Shown: positions 1 through 7,482 of the stretch, piece by piece
Layout: the number at the start of each line of letters is the position of its first letter
How positions within the stretch are numbered: the first letter of the stretch is position 1
Origin: Myxococcales bacterium
GTDB lineage: Bacteria; Myxococcota; Polyangia; Fen-1088
Length of the DNA stretch: 8,154 bases
NCBI GenBank assembly: GCA_003155465.1
Contig: PMCR01000303.1
Location: forward strand, 1-8,154
Reading direction: 5' to 3'
Program-made: the position numbers and the translations under genes
The notes under the pieces: model-generated
What the model was told of the DNA's origin: nothing
The model's input: only the letters and a program-made list of their open reading frames with translations
Databases searched by the model: none

Positions 1-966
1 ACCATCGAGAACCTGCCGCTCACCTACCGGCCGCGCCAGATCGAGTTCGCGCGGCTGAACCTGACCTACACCTTGATGAGCAAGCGCAAGCTGCTGCAGT
101 TGGTCGAGGAGAAGCTGGTCTCGGGTTGGAACGATCCGCGCATGCCCAGCCTAAGCGGTCTGCGCCGGCGCGGCTACACCCCCGAGGCCATCCGCGCCTT
201 TGCCGAGCGCATCGGCGTGGCCAAGAACGACAGCATCGTGGACATGGGCCTGCTGGAATTCGCGATTCGCGAGGATCTGGAGAAGCGCGCGCCGCGGGCC
301 CTGGTGGTGCTGCGGCCGCTCAAAGTGGTCATCGACAACTACCCCGAGGGCCAGGTGGAGTGGTTCGAGGCAGCCAACCATCCCGACAATCCCGCGATGG
401 GGACGCGCAAGATTCCTTTCTCCAAGGTGGTGTACATCGAGCGCGACGACTTCGCCGAAGTGCCGCCCAAGAAGTGGTTTCGGCTTTCGCCGGGCGCCGA
501 GATTCGCCTGCGCTGGGCCTGCCTGATCAAGTGCGTGAGCGTGGTCAAGAATGCGGCGGGTGAAATTGTGGAAGTGCACTGCACTTGGGATCCAGGCTCG
601 CGCGGGGGCGACGCGCCCGACGGCCGGCGGGTCAAGGGCACCTCGCACTGGGTTTCGGCCGCGCACGCCAAACCGGCGACTGTGCGCCTCTATGACCGCC
701 TGTTTACCAAGCCCAATCCAGCCGAAGGCGGCGCCGATTTTCGCGCCTGCCTCAATTCCAATTCATTGCAGGTGGTGTCCGATGCCCAGATCGAGCCGGC
801 CCTGGCCGAGGCCGCGCCCGATACCCGCTTTCAGTTCGAACGGCTCGGCTATTTCTGCGTGGACACGGTTGATTCCAAGCCTGGCCAGCCAGTCTTCAAC
901 CGCACCGTGCCCCTGCGCGATTCGTGGGCCAAGATGGCCGAGACCACTGCCCATCCGTCGAAGTAA
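1..966 (+). CDS. glnS: Glutaminyl-tRNA synthetase, C-terminal part (5' end outside window)
   Basis: Charges tRNA-Gln with glutamine in the cytoplasm using ATP. The frame is open from base 1, so 321 residues are visible and the N-terminal half of the Rossmann catalytic domain lies upstream. Visible residues 1-31 include the family block RPRQIEFARLNL followed by LMSKRKL, the class I KMSKS-type loop (M26-S27-K28). Further on are NHPDNPAMGTRKIPFS, VKGTSHWVSAAHA, RLYDRLF and GYFCVDTVDSKPGQPVFNRT, which match the two beta-barrel anticodon-binding domains of the GlnRS/GluRS family, with the GlnRS-specific endings. About 295 residues follow the MSK motif, close to the E. coli enzyme, so the C-terminus looks complete. 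GlnRS rather than GluRS is supported by the SKRKL loop and the C-terminal motifs. No clear hairpin plus T-tract terminator follows the stop. Confidence 0.97.
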   Translation, partial: TIENLPLTYRPRQIEFARLNLTYTLMSKRKLLQLVEEKLVSGWNDPRMPSLSGLRRRGYTPEAIRAFAERIGVAKNDSIVDMGLLEFAIREDLEKRAPRALVVLRPLKVVIDNYPEGQVEWFEAANHPDNPAMGTRKIPFSKVVYIERDDFAEVPPKKWFRLSPGAEIRLRWACLIKCVSVVKNAAGEIVEVHCTWDPGSRGGDAPDGRRVKGTSHWVSAAHAKPATVRLYDRLFTKPNPAEGGADFRACLNSNSLQVVSDAQIEPALAEAAPDTRFQFERLGYFCVDTVDSKPGQPVFNRTVPLRDSWAKMAETTAHPSK

Positions 967-1000
967 TTCGTGCTAGCGTTCACGCCTTGAAGGTGGACGC

Positions 1001-1126
1001 ATGAAGACACTAACCATCGAAGGCGTTCGCGCGTTCAAGCGGCCATTGACAGCCCCTCTCGGCAGGCTCACGTTGCTTGTCGGGCAGAACAGCACGGGTG
1101 TCGTCTGCGATAACAGACGGACATAG
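1001..1126 (+). pseudogene. N-terminal stub of an AAA/OLD-type ATPase, broken inside Walker A
   Basis: A 41-residue frame starts at an ATG preceded by AAGGTGGA at 990-997, a good ribosome binding site. It opens MKTLTIEGVRAFKRPLT and continues GRLTLLVGQNSTG. This is the usual start of AAA-family ATPases of the OLD/RecF-like kind: a first beta strand, a short loop, then a strand leading into the P-loop, commonly VGxNSTGK[ST]. The first glycine (residue 28) and the last (residue 33) of GxxxxGK[ST] are present. The essential Lys and Ser/Thr are replaced by Val-Val, followed by eight unrelated residues and a stop. The resemblance therefore ends abruptly at about base 1099. It cannot bind ATP as it stands. 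It is most simply the 5' remnant of a gene once downstream of glnS, lost by deletion or insertion. The family call rests on a short stretch recognised by eye. Confidence 0.62.
1100..1122. repeat. Imperfect inverted repeat just after the ATPase break
   Basis: CGTCTG at 1102-1107 pairs with CAGACG at 1114-1119 around the loop CGATAA. Allowing one bulged base extends the stem outward to 1100 and 1122. It begins exactly where the ATPase-like reading stops resembling its family. It has no T-tract, so it is a poor intrinsic terminator. It could be an operator, a recombination scar or chance. Confidence 0.4.
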
Positions 1127-1140
1127 CGTTCCAGAACGCT
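1125..1140. repeat. 16-bp palindrome directly upstream of the GT-C gene
   Basis: AGCGTTC (1125-1131) and GAACGCT (1134-1140) are perfect 7-bp inverted arms separated by CA. The palindrome ends four bases before the start codon at 1145, where a ribosome binding site would normally lie. In RNA it could form a hairpin over the initiation region; in DNA it has the shape of a dimeric-repressor site. No T-run follows, so a terminator is unlikely. The symmetry is visible; the function is inference. Confidence 0.45.
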
Positions 1141-1144
1141 CTGA

Positions 1145-2686
1145 ATGAATACAACCGGCGAAAGTTTCCTGCCACAGCCTGCTTCCCGCCACGTCCGGCT
1201 AGCCGAGGCGGTTTTCGTCGCAACCGCCTCGCTTCTGGTCGTTTCGATCTACCTCGCCTGCGCCTGGGACTTGATCGTCTACCCTTGGGATTGGAGCCCT
1301 GACGAAGGGCTGTACCTCGATTTTGCCCGCCGCCTGCTCGATGCACCCGGCAGTCTGTACAATGACCTCGGCGTACCGGTCCCGGCGATGTACGGGCCGC
1401 TCTACCCGGCACTGCTGGCGCCGATGGTTCGCCTGGCCCACCCGCTCGCAGCGGCACGCGCACTGAACCTGCTGTGCACTCTCTTGGGCGCGCTTGCGGT
1501 TGCGACCGTCGTTCGCCGTCGGGCTAGCTGGGTATGGGCGGCAGCGGTGGCGGCCTTGTACCTCTCCATCTTCGATATCGCGTCCTATTTCATGCTGGCG
1601 AGGATGGACAGTCCCCTGATTGCGCTTTGGCTGTGGTCCGCTGTCGTGCTTCTACCGCGCGAGTTGCGGGCCGGCGCGGACCAGCTTTCACGCGGGCGGA
1701 TCGCAGGGGGAACGGCGCTTCTCCTCGCGGCCGCTTTGGTCAAACCCACGGCCGCGGTCCATGGCCTGCCGCTGGTTCTGGGATGGTTCTGGGTGGATCG
1801 TCGCGGTGCCTGGCGCCTGATCGCGGCGCTGGCCGTGTCGGGCCTGGCCACCATCGCACTCATGCAGGCTGCCACTGGGGGCGGGTTCGTGGACGCCATG
1901 CTGGGTTGGCGACTGCACGGCCGCGAGCCCGGCCTGCTGACCAAGATCCTCACCGATTTCTCGTTCCGCAGTTGGCCGGTCCTTTTGCTGGCGCTGGTGT
2001 CGGCTCTGGCGGCTGGCCTGGCCAAAGCCCGACCCCATCGAGAACCGGCCTGTCTCATGCTCGCCGGTGGACTGCTCATCCTGCCCATGGCTAGCAAAGC
2101 GGGAGCCCTTTGGAACTACCTGCTGCCCCTCTACGCAGCTCTGGCGGTCGCAGCCGGATGTTGGGCGGCGCGCGCGGTGGCAGCCAGAAACTGGCAGCCC
2201 GTGGTGCCGGCAGCGATTGCGGCGTTGTCCCTCGCGCTTGCCACCACACAGACCTTTCCTTTGCCCACGACATTCGACGAGGCCGCCGCACGGACCTTGT
2301 ACGGATTCGTGCAAGACTTTCACCGCAAGATCGGCGGTCCGTTCTTGGCCAGCTCGCCTGACCTGGTCTACTTCCTGGTCGGAGAACAAACCGAGATCGA
2401 AGGAACCAGCTTCTCCCATCTCGTGGACAGTGGCGCACCCGGAGCCCTGGACGTACTCACCCGGCTGGAACAAGCTCGCTACACACTTGTGATCGAAACC
2501 TGGCCACTGCCCGAGCGGCCGGAGTGGAAGAGCGCCCTGCACCGGAACTACCGTCCCCTGGGCGCGTGTCGACTCGGTTCGTACTTCACCGGCTACGACT
2601 CGCGCCTATACGCCCGCCGCGGGCTGCCCGTGGAGTTCACGCCACCAGCCGGCGTCCGCTGCCTGACCGTGCCGTACGGTCACTAA
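1145..2686 (+). CDS. GT-C-fold membrane glycosyltransferase-like protein (PMT/ArnT/DUF2029-like)
   Basis: A 513-residue polytopic inner-membrane protein. A first membrane segment at about residues 19-41 is followed by an external loop carrying SPDEGLYLDFARRLLD (Asp53-Glu54) and MYGPLYPALLAP at 82-93. This arrangement is typical of GT-C enzymes, whose catalytic acidic residue lies in the first periplasmic loop. Other family-like features are LARMDSP at about 151-157, LVKPTAAVHGLPL at about 198-210, and the late membrane stretch SKAGALWNYLLPLYAAL at about 317-333. Membrane segments fill residues 100-370; about 140 residues of soluble C-terminal domain follow. Such enzymes usually move sugars from polyprenyl-phosphate carriers to lipids, glycans or proteins at the outer face. 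Donor and acceptor cannot be told here. The start is fixed by an in-frame TGA at 1142-1144 immediately before the ATG. No Shine-Dalgarno sequence is seen. The 3' end overlaps the convergent YfhO gene by 50 bp. Confidence 0.8.
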   Translation: MNTTGESFLPQPASRHVRLAEAVFVATASLLVVSIYLACAWDLIVYPWDWSPDEGLYLDFARRLLDAPGSLYNDLGVPVPAMYGPLYPALLAPMVRLAHPLAAARALNLLCTLLGALAVATVVRRRASWVWAAAVAALYLSIFDIASYFMLARMDSPLIALWLWSAVVLLPRELRAGADQLSRGRIAGGTALLLAAALVKPTAAVHGLPLVLGWFWVDRRGAWRLIAALAVSGLATIALMQAATGGGFVDAMLGWRLHGREPGLLTKILTDFSFRSWPVLLLALVSALAAGLAKARPHREPACLMLAGGLLILPMASKAGALWNYLLPLYAALAVAAGCWAARAVAARNWQPVVPAAIAALSLALATTQTFPLPTTFDEAAARTLYGFVQDFHRKIGGPFLASSPDLVYFLVGEQTEIEGTSFSHLVDSGAPGALDVLTRLEQARYTLVIETWPLPERPEWKSALHRNYRPLGACRLGSYFTGYDSRLYARRGLPVEFTPPAGVRCLTVPYGH

Positions 2687-5054
2687 GCCAGTTTGCCACC
2701 GCAAGAACCATTAGAATCATCAAAGACAACAACGTCAGCAGCGCCCCCACTCGAAAGCCCGGCGTTCTGAATTCCATCGCAATCCTGTGCTCACCGGGTT
2801 GCAGAGCCACAGCGCGCATAATGAGATTCGCCCTGAGGATGGGCACGGGTTGGCCGTCGAGAGTGGCGCTCCATCCCTTCTCATACTGTTCCACGAACAC
2901 CGCCAGCGCCGGTGTCTGAACCTGACAGATCGCCTGCAGGCGATTGTGGGCATAGGATTCCAGCGCGCAGGTGCCCGGAGGTGAATCGGCCGAACCGAGC
3001 AGCGGCTGAGCACCCGAATCAGGGGCGAGCCAGGCCGCGCTGCCGGCAATGATGGCTGGGTCAAGGATCCGGCGCAACACCACCGCATCGTCAGCGACCT
3101 GGGCCTGCCCGACCACAAAGACCCGCGGCAGAGTGCCTGGTACACGGTAGAGCCGCGTGCCCGGCAAGGGATCGAGCATGGGCTCGATTCCCGTGCGCTT
3201 CTCTTTGGGGTCCCGCGGATCGTCCACGGGCAGAAGGGCGTAGCGCGCCCCGAGCAAGCGCAGCACCGACTGTCCCTCGGCCAACCTGGATTCCCAGATG
3301 CGATCGAGCGCCGCCGGTATGGCTGCATCGTACCCGGGCAAAGTGGCAATGCCCCAGGTATTGGCGGTATTGGTAATGAAGGTTTGCATCAGCCGCAGTT
3401 CGCCCAATTCGGGCGGAAGTGCCGGGGCAAAGCCGCCCACGTTCTTCAACAAATTGTTGGCGCGGTAAAGTCGCGGCGGCTCGCCGTGGCCGGGGCTGTC
3501 CGCCAGCACTGCCCGCGCCGCTGGGGCCGACGCGGCTGCAAGCCTGCGGGAAGCGAAAGCCTGTAGCGGCCAAGTGGCCGCCGCCAGGTCGAGGCCCACA
3601 ACCAAGACGACCAAGACTGGGGCAAGCCGCAGCCGTCGAGCCGCAAGCACCTGCACCGCCAACACGCCGGCCACAGCCAGACCACCGGCAAGAGCGCCCC
3701 AGGTGACCTGCGCGGCCCAACCCACCGGAAAGATGAAGCGTGCGAAAATGGCAAGCACAAGCAACAGACCAAGCAAGACGGCCACCCGCCGCCACGGCTG
3801 ACGCTCGGCCGCGAGTATCCGCGCCGTGCCCAAAGCGGCCAGCAAGGCCAGCCAGCCGACCAGCGCGACCGTGTACTTCTCCGGGAAGCGCATGTGGGCA
3901 AAGGGAAACACCACCAACCGGAAGACGGCGTGCACAGGCAGGTATTTGCCCAGCGCCAGCATGACCGCGCCTGCGCCAAGGACGCCCAGCACAGAAGCCA
4001 GATAGCGCCGCCGGCCAAACGCGGCCAACGCCAGGGCGACCACGCTCGCGCCCATGTAGAGGCTGTGCGACAGCGGGATGCCGTCGAGGCCGGGCTCCGC
4101 GATCCATTGCGCCGCGGGCTGGAAACCGCCGCTGTTGCCCATGCTGTCAGGAGCAACGAATTCCACCAATCGGGCGGGAGGAAGCGAGCAACCCTCGGCG
4201 GCGGCCCGAGAAAGCGGAGCGGCCCGTTCGGTCGAGCCCTTGAGCGCGTTCGCCGGCACGAGTGTGATCGCACCGACCCCCGCGGCCAGCGCGGGAGCGA
4301 GGACAAAGACACCCAGCCAGCGAGCACGGAGGCGCACGCGCGCCGGATCCCGACCGCGCTCCGACACCTCTGCCGCGGCCGCCGTTGCCAGCCCAAAGCC
4401 CACACCCATCATGGCCACGAAGACTTCGCCGACCAGCAGCCCAAACATGGTCGGCAGCGCCGCCTTGACCACGCCCATGGGCCACCGACGACGGCCCAAG
4501 CGCAGGCTATCGAGCAGCGCGAGATGGCCGACTGCTGCCCAAGGCACCCACGCGCCCGCGACCATGCGCAGCCCCGCTGTCCACTGGCTGGTGTTATAGC
4601 CCGCGAGGGACCAGGCCAAGGCTGCCACGCAAGCCGCGACCGGCGATCCAACCAGTCGTCGTGCCAGAAAAAACATCCCCACTCCACCCCACACCAGGTG
4701 AGCAAAATCCAGCCAGGTCAGCAGGCTGGCCACCCAGTCCGCTGGCACGACCAGGGCGAGCCAATTGGGCGGATAGAAGACGCCGTAGAGCGGATTGGCG
4801 AAAATGGCAAAGCCAATTCCCTGAAAAGGGTTCCAGCCAGGCAATTCGCCGCGCAACAGCGAATCGCGCACGAGCCAGCGCGCCGGGAACATCCAGTGAG
4901 CTACGTCGCTGCCAAAGACAATGCGCCCCAAGAAGATTGGAAAATGGACCACACACAAGATGGCCACAGTCACCAGCAGCAAGCGCCACGCCGGCACCGT
5001 GGAATGGCAGTTGTTCGAAGACTTGTCCGAATCGGGCCCAGCCGCCGCGCTCAC
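2637..5054 (-). CDS. YfhO-family membrane protein, downstream copy (putative GT-C glycosyltransferase)
   Basis: An 805-residue integral membrane protein of the YfhO family. After a first membrane segment (about residues 23-43) comes the diagnostic loop: FGSD with the putative catalytic Asp50, HWMFPAR, GELPGWNP at 69-76, then YGVFYPPNW at 90-98. About a dozen hydrophobic segments follow. The C-terminal extramembrane region contains LPGTRLYRV near 630 and GWSATLDGQP near 727, then a final membrane helix and a basic tail, as expected for the family. In Bacillus and Listeria, YfhO-type proteins move sugars from undecaprenyl phosphate onto lipoteichoic acid with a CsbB-type partner; a Gram-negative substrate is unknown. 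The start chosen is GTG at 5054: it overlaps the upstream stop (GTGA), has GGAGGT at 5064-5059, and its N-terminus aligns with the paralogue. An upstream ATG at 5258 would add 68 residues lying in the upstream gene and unlike the family. Confidence 0.88.
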   Translation of the reverse strand: MSAAAGPDSDKSSNNCHSTVPAWRLLLVTVAILCVVHFPIFLGRIVFGSDVAHWMFPARWLVRDSLLRGELPGWNPFQGIGFAIFANPLYGVFYPPNWLALVVPADWVASLLTWLDFAHLVWGGVGMFFLARRLVGSPVAACVAALAWSLAGYNTSQWTAGLRMVAGAWVPWAAVGHLALLDSLRLGRRRWPMGVVKAALPTMFGLLVGEVFVAMMGVGFGLATAAAAEVSERGRDPARVRLRARWLGVFVLAPALAAGVGAITLVPANALKGSTERAAPLSRAAAEGCSLPPARLVEFVAPDSMGNSGGFQPAAQWIAEPGLDGIPLSHSLYMGASVVALALAAFGRRRYLASVLGVLGAGAVMLALGKYLPVHAVFRLVVFPFAHMRFPEKYTVALVGWLALLAALGTARILAAERQPWRRVAVLLGLLLVLAIFARFIFPVGWAAQVTWGALAGGLAVAGVLAVQVLAARRLRLAPVLVVLVVGLDLAAATWPLQAFASRRLAAASAPAARAVLADSPGHGEPPRLYRANNLLKNVGGFAPALPPELGELRLMQTFITNTANTWGIATLPGYDAAIPAALDRIWESRLAEGQSVLRLLGARYALLPVDDPRDPKEKRTGIEPMLDPLPGTRLYRVPGTLPRVFVVGQAQVADDAVVLRRILDPAIIAGSAAWLAPDSGAQPLLGSADSPPGTCALESYAHNRLQAICQVQTPALAVFVEQYEKGWSATLDGQPVPILRANLIMRAVALQPGEHRIAMEFRTPGFRVGALLTLLSLMILMVLAVANWLSDRTARSGSGRRLVA

Positions 5055-7420
5055 GATGACCTCCGCCCGCGCCGGCGCGCGAAGGCCAAGCCCAGCAAGG
5101 CCAGCACTGAAGAGAGAGTTAGAACCATGCTCGCCAGCAAGCCTGGCGGGTTGTACTCCATCACGATGTGGTGGGCACCCGGCGCGAGCGCGAGCGCCCG
5201 CATGTCCAGGTTCGCGCGCAGGACCGGCGCTGGCCTGCCGTCCACCGTCGCACTCCATCCCTGGTCGTACTGTTCGTTGAACACTGCCAGGGCTGGTTGC
5301 CCACCAGTACAGTGGGCCTCTAGTCGTCGATTGCTAAACAATTCTATTCGGCAATTGCCGGCCCGCTGTGGTGGCGCAAGCACTTCGCGCGCGTTTGCAT
5401 CGGGCGCCAGCCACACGCTTTCCCCCGCCACCACGACCGGCTCGTATAAGCGGGACAGCGCTATTGGGTCGGACAGAACCTCGGCGTGGGCAGCCAGGAA
5501 CACGCGCGGCAGGCTGTCCGCCACGCGATAGAGGCGCGCGCCGGGCAAGGGGTCGAAAAGCGGCTGCAACCCAGCGCGCGGCTCGGCCGGCTCGCGTGGA
5601 TCGCGCACCGGCAGCACGGCGTAGTCCACCCCGAAAAGCCGCAGGGCCGCCAGCCGATCAGCCTGGCCCGCGTCCCAAGCACGCACCTGGCGATGGGGAA
5701 TGGCGGCATCATAGCCCGGCACCATGGCGATGCCCCACGCATTGGGCGTGTTGGTGACCAAAGTCTGCAGCAGGCGGGCTTCGCCCTGCGCGTGGCTCGC
5801 TGCCTTGGTCCACGCCATCACGGTGTTGGTCACTGCCTCCGAGCGAAACAGTCGGGCCGGCTCGGCATGACCCGCATGATCGGCGAGAACCATCTGCGCA
5901 GCCCGCGGTTTGTCGACCGCCAGTGCGCGCGGCACAAAACCCTGCAGGGGCCAGCAGGCTGCCGCAAGATCCAGCGCCACCGCGGTCACGAGCAACGCGG
6001 GCGTGAAGCGCGAACCGCGCGCCGCCAGGATCTGGACCCCAAGCACGGCGAGCACGGCCAAAGCCCCATGGCGCAGTCCATGCACCATGTATCCGGACCA
6101 GGGGAACGGGAAGATGAAGGGCGACGCGATCCCGAACCCGACGATCAAGGCGAGCAGGATCGCGGTCCGGCGCCAGGGTTGCGCCGGTCCCGACAGGATG
6201 CGCCGAGCGCCTTCCCCGGCCAAGAGAGCAAGCCCGAGCACGGCCAAGATCGTGTATTTCTCAGGCGAGCGCATGAAAGAAAGGGGGAACACTATGCGCC
6301 GGAAGACGGCGTGCACGGGCAGGTGCCTGCCCATGGCAACCAGCAGTGCAAAGCCGCTCAGCCCGGCCAGAACGAAGACCAGGGGACGTCGGCGACGAAA
6401 CCCAGCCAACGCCAAAGCCAGCACGCTGGCGCCCACGTACACGCCATACGAAAGTGGCAAGCCATCGGCGCTCGCCTCGCCCACCCATTTGCTGGCAGGG
6501 TAGTCGCCGTAGGCATCACCCATGCATCCGGGGGCCGCGAACTCGATGAGACGCAGGGGGTGCAGCGAATGTACCTCGGCCTCCGCACGCGCGAGCGGCG
6601 CCGCCCGCGTGCTCGCTGACATGAGCGCACGCGCCGGAAGCAACACCACAGCCCCCACGCCGCCCGCGAGCAGCAGGGCCAGCGCGACCGCAGCAGCCCA
6701 GCGACGGGAGAAGCGCGGCAACCCAGGGTCGGCGCGCCGTTCTAGCACCTGCGCGGCCGCCAGCAACGCCAGGGCGAAACCGACCCCCATCATGGCCAGA
6801 AACAGTTCGCCCATCAGAAGGGCGAAGGCCGTGGGCAGAGCGGTCTTCACTACACCCAGTCGCCAGCGAGCGCTCCCGGCGCGCAAACTGTCGAGCAGCG
6901 CCAGATGCCCGACGGCTACCCAGGGAATCCACGCGGCCGCGTGCAGACGCAGGCCCGCTGTCCACTGCGATGTCACGTAGCCCGACAGTGCCCAGGCCAG
7001 CGCCGCGATGCCCGCCGACACGGGCGTGGCCCGGAACCGCCTGGCCAGCCAGAACACGCCCGCACTGCCCCACAGAAGATGCGCGAAGTCCTGCCAGGTG
7101 ACCATCGCAGCAACCCAGTTGGGGCCGACCAGTAGAAACAGCCAATTGGGCGGGTAGAAGACGCCGTAGAGTGGCTCGGCCAGGACGGCAAAGCCCAGCC
7201 CTTCAAGAGGATTCCATGCAGGCAGCTCGGCACGCAGCAGGGACTCGCGCAGGAAAACGCGAGCAGGGAAAATCCAGTGCGCGATGTCGCGAAAGAAGAC
7301 GATCCGCCCGAAGAAGATCGGCAGGTACACCACGCCCAGCGCCAGCCCAACCCAGAGGAGGGCGCGCCACGCCGAGGCCAAATCCTTGTCTCGATGGTCA
7401 GAAGATGGATCCGCGTTCAC
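5051..7420 (-). CDS. YfhO-family membrane protein, upstream copy (putative GT-C glycosyltransferase)
   Basis: A 789-residue paralogue of the next gene downstream, roughly half identical by eye over the C-terminal part. It shares the whole motif order: FFRD with putative catalytic Asp45, HWIFPAR, AELPAWNP at 64-71, YGVFYPPNW at 85-93, about twelve membrane segments, LPGARLYRV at about 625, GWSATVDGRP at about 721, one last helix and a tail ending RRRGRRSS. The GTG start at 7420 is preferred because the N-terminus then matches the paralogue and GGCGAG lies six bases upstream. An in-frame ATG at 7543 would add 41 polar, Arg-rich residues and overlap the coding remnant at 7482-7634. Its stop TGA overlaps the downstream GTG, so the two are probably co-transcribed and translationally coupled. 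Two paralogues may form a heteromer or act on different acceptors; this is inference. Confidence 0.87.
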   Translation of the reverse strand: MNADPSSDHRDKDLASAWRALLWVGLALGVVYLPIFFGRIVFFRDIAHWIFPARVFLRESLLRAELPAWNPLEGLGFAVLAEPLYGVFYPPNWLFLLVGPNWVAAMVTWQDFAHLLWGSAGVFWLARRFRATPVSAGIAALAWALSGYVTSQWTAGLRLHAAAWIPWVAVGHLALLDSLRAGSARWRLGVVKTALPTAFALLMGELFLAMMGVGFALALLAAAQVLERRADPGLPRFSRRWAAAVALALLLAGGVGAVVLLPARALMSASTRAAPLARAEAEVHSLHPLRLIEFAAPGCMGDAYGDYPASKWVGEASADGLPLSYGVYVGASVLALALAGFRRRRPLVFVLAGLSGFALLVAMGRHLPVHAVFRRIVFPLSFMRSPEKYTILAVLGLALLAGEGARRILSGPAQPWRRTAILLALIVGFGIASPFIFPFPWSGYMVHGLRHGALAVLAVLGVQILAARGSRFTPALLVTAVALDLAAACWPLQGFVPRALAVDKPRAAQMVLADHAGHAEPARLFRSEAVTNTVMAWTKAASHAQGEARLLQTLVTNTPNAWGIAMVPGYDAAIPHRQVRAWDAGQADRLAALRLFGVDYAVLPVRDPREPAEPRAGLQPLFDPLPGARLYRVADSLPRVFLAAHAEVLSDPIALSRLYEPVVVAGESVWLAPDANAREVLAPPQRAGNCRIELFSNRRLEAHCTGGQPALAVFNEQYDQGWSATVDGRPAPVLRANLDMRALALAPGAHHIVMEYNPPGLLASMVLTLSSVLALLGLAFARRRGRRSS
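5059..5064 (-). promoter_or_regulatory. Ribosome binding site of the downstream YfhO gene
   Basis: GGAGGT on the minus strand lies four bases before the GTG at 5054, inside the last codons of the upstream gene. It is a near-perfect Shine-Dalgarno sequence and decides the start in favour of 5054 over the ATG at 5258. Confidence 0.85.
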
Positions 7421-7482
7421 GATCGTCTCGCCATCGCCATCATACCGCCGACGCAGCTCCCGCGGTCGGGGATCTCGTCCAT
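7417..7482 (-). other. 21-codon mini-ORF linking two stop/start overlaps
   Basis: This short frame begins MDEIPDRGSC and ends MAMARRS. Its ATG shares the A of the preceding stop (TGATG at 7484-7480), and its TGA overlaps the GTG of the upstream YfhO gene (GTGA at 7420-7417). No ribosome binding site is seen for it, and the peptide has no recognisable feature. It could let ribosomes leaving the upstream gene be carried to the YfhO start, or be accidental. The Arg-Arg-Ser ending before the overlap recalls the RRSS end of the YfhO gene at its own junction, so it may be the worn tail of an earlier gene. Confidence 0.3.

Noticed and set aside
967..1000. Intrinsic terminator after glnS
   Set aside because: No hairpin followed by a T-run was found; only the short palindrome GCTAGC is present.
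1046..1074. TTGACA that could be a -35 box for the GT-C gene
   Set aside because: It falls on Leu-Thr codons of the ATPase stub and has no acceptable -10 sequence (CACGTT at 17-bp spacing).
974..1131. 8-bp direct repeat TAGCGTTC at 974-981 and 1124-1131 flanking the ATPase stub
   Set aside because: It could be a target-site duplication, but there is no mobile element between the copies, and an 8-bp match over this distance is weak evidence.
5055..5258. 68-residue N-terminal extension of the downstream YfhO copy from the ATG at 5258
   Set aside because: It overlaps the upstream gene in another frame, is not family-like, and a strong ribosome binding site favours the GTG at 5054.
3894..5531. 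Long plus-strand open frame (545 codons) opposite the YfhO pair
   Set aside because: It is antisense to two genes with strong family motifs, crosses their junction, is rich in Arg, His, Gln and Pro, and has no domain or ribosome binding site. It is a typical high-GC shadow frame.
5486..6619. Plus-strand open frame (377 codons) opposite the upstream YfhO copy
   Set aside because: Same reasons: low-complexity polar translation antisense to a clear membrane protein.
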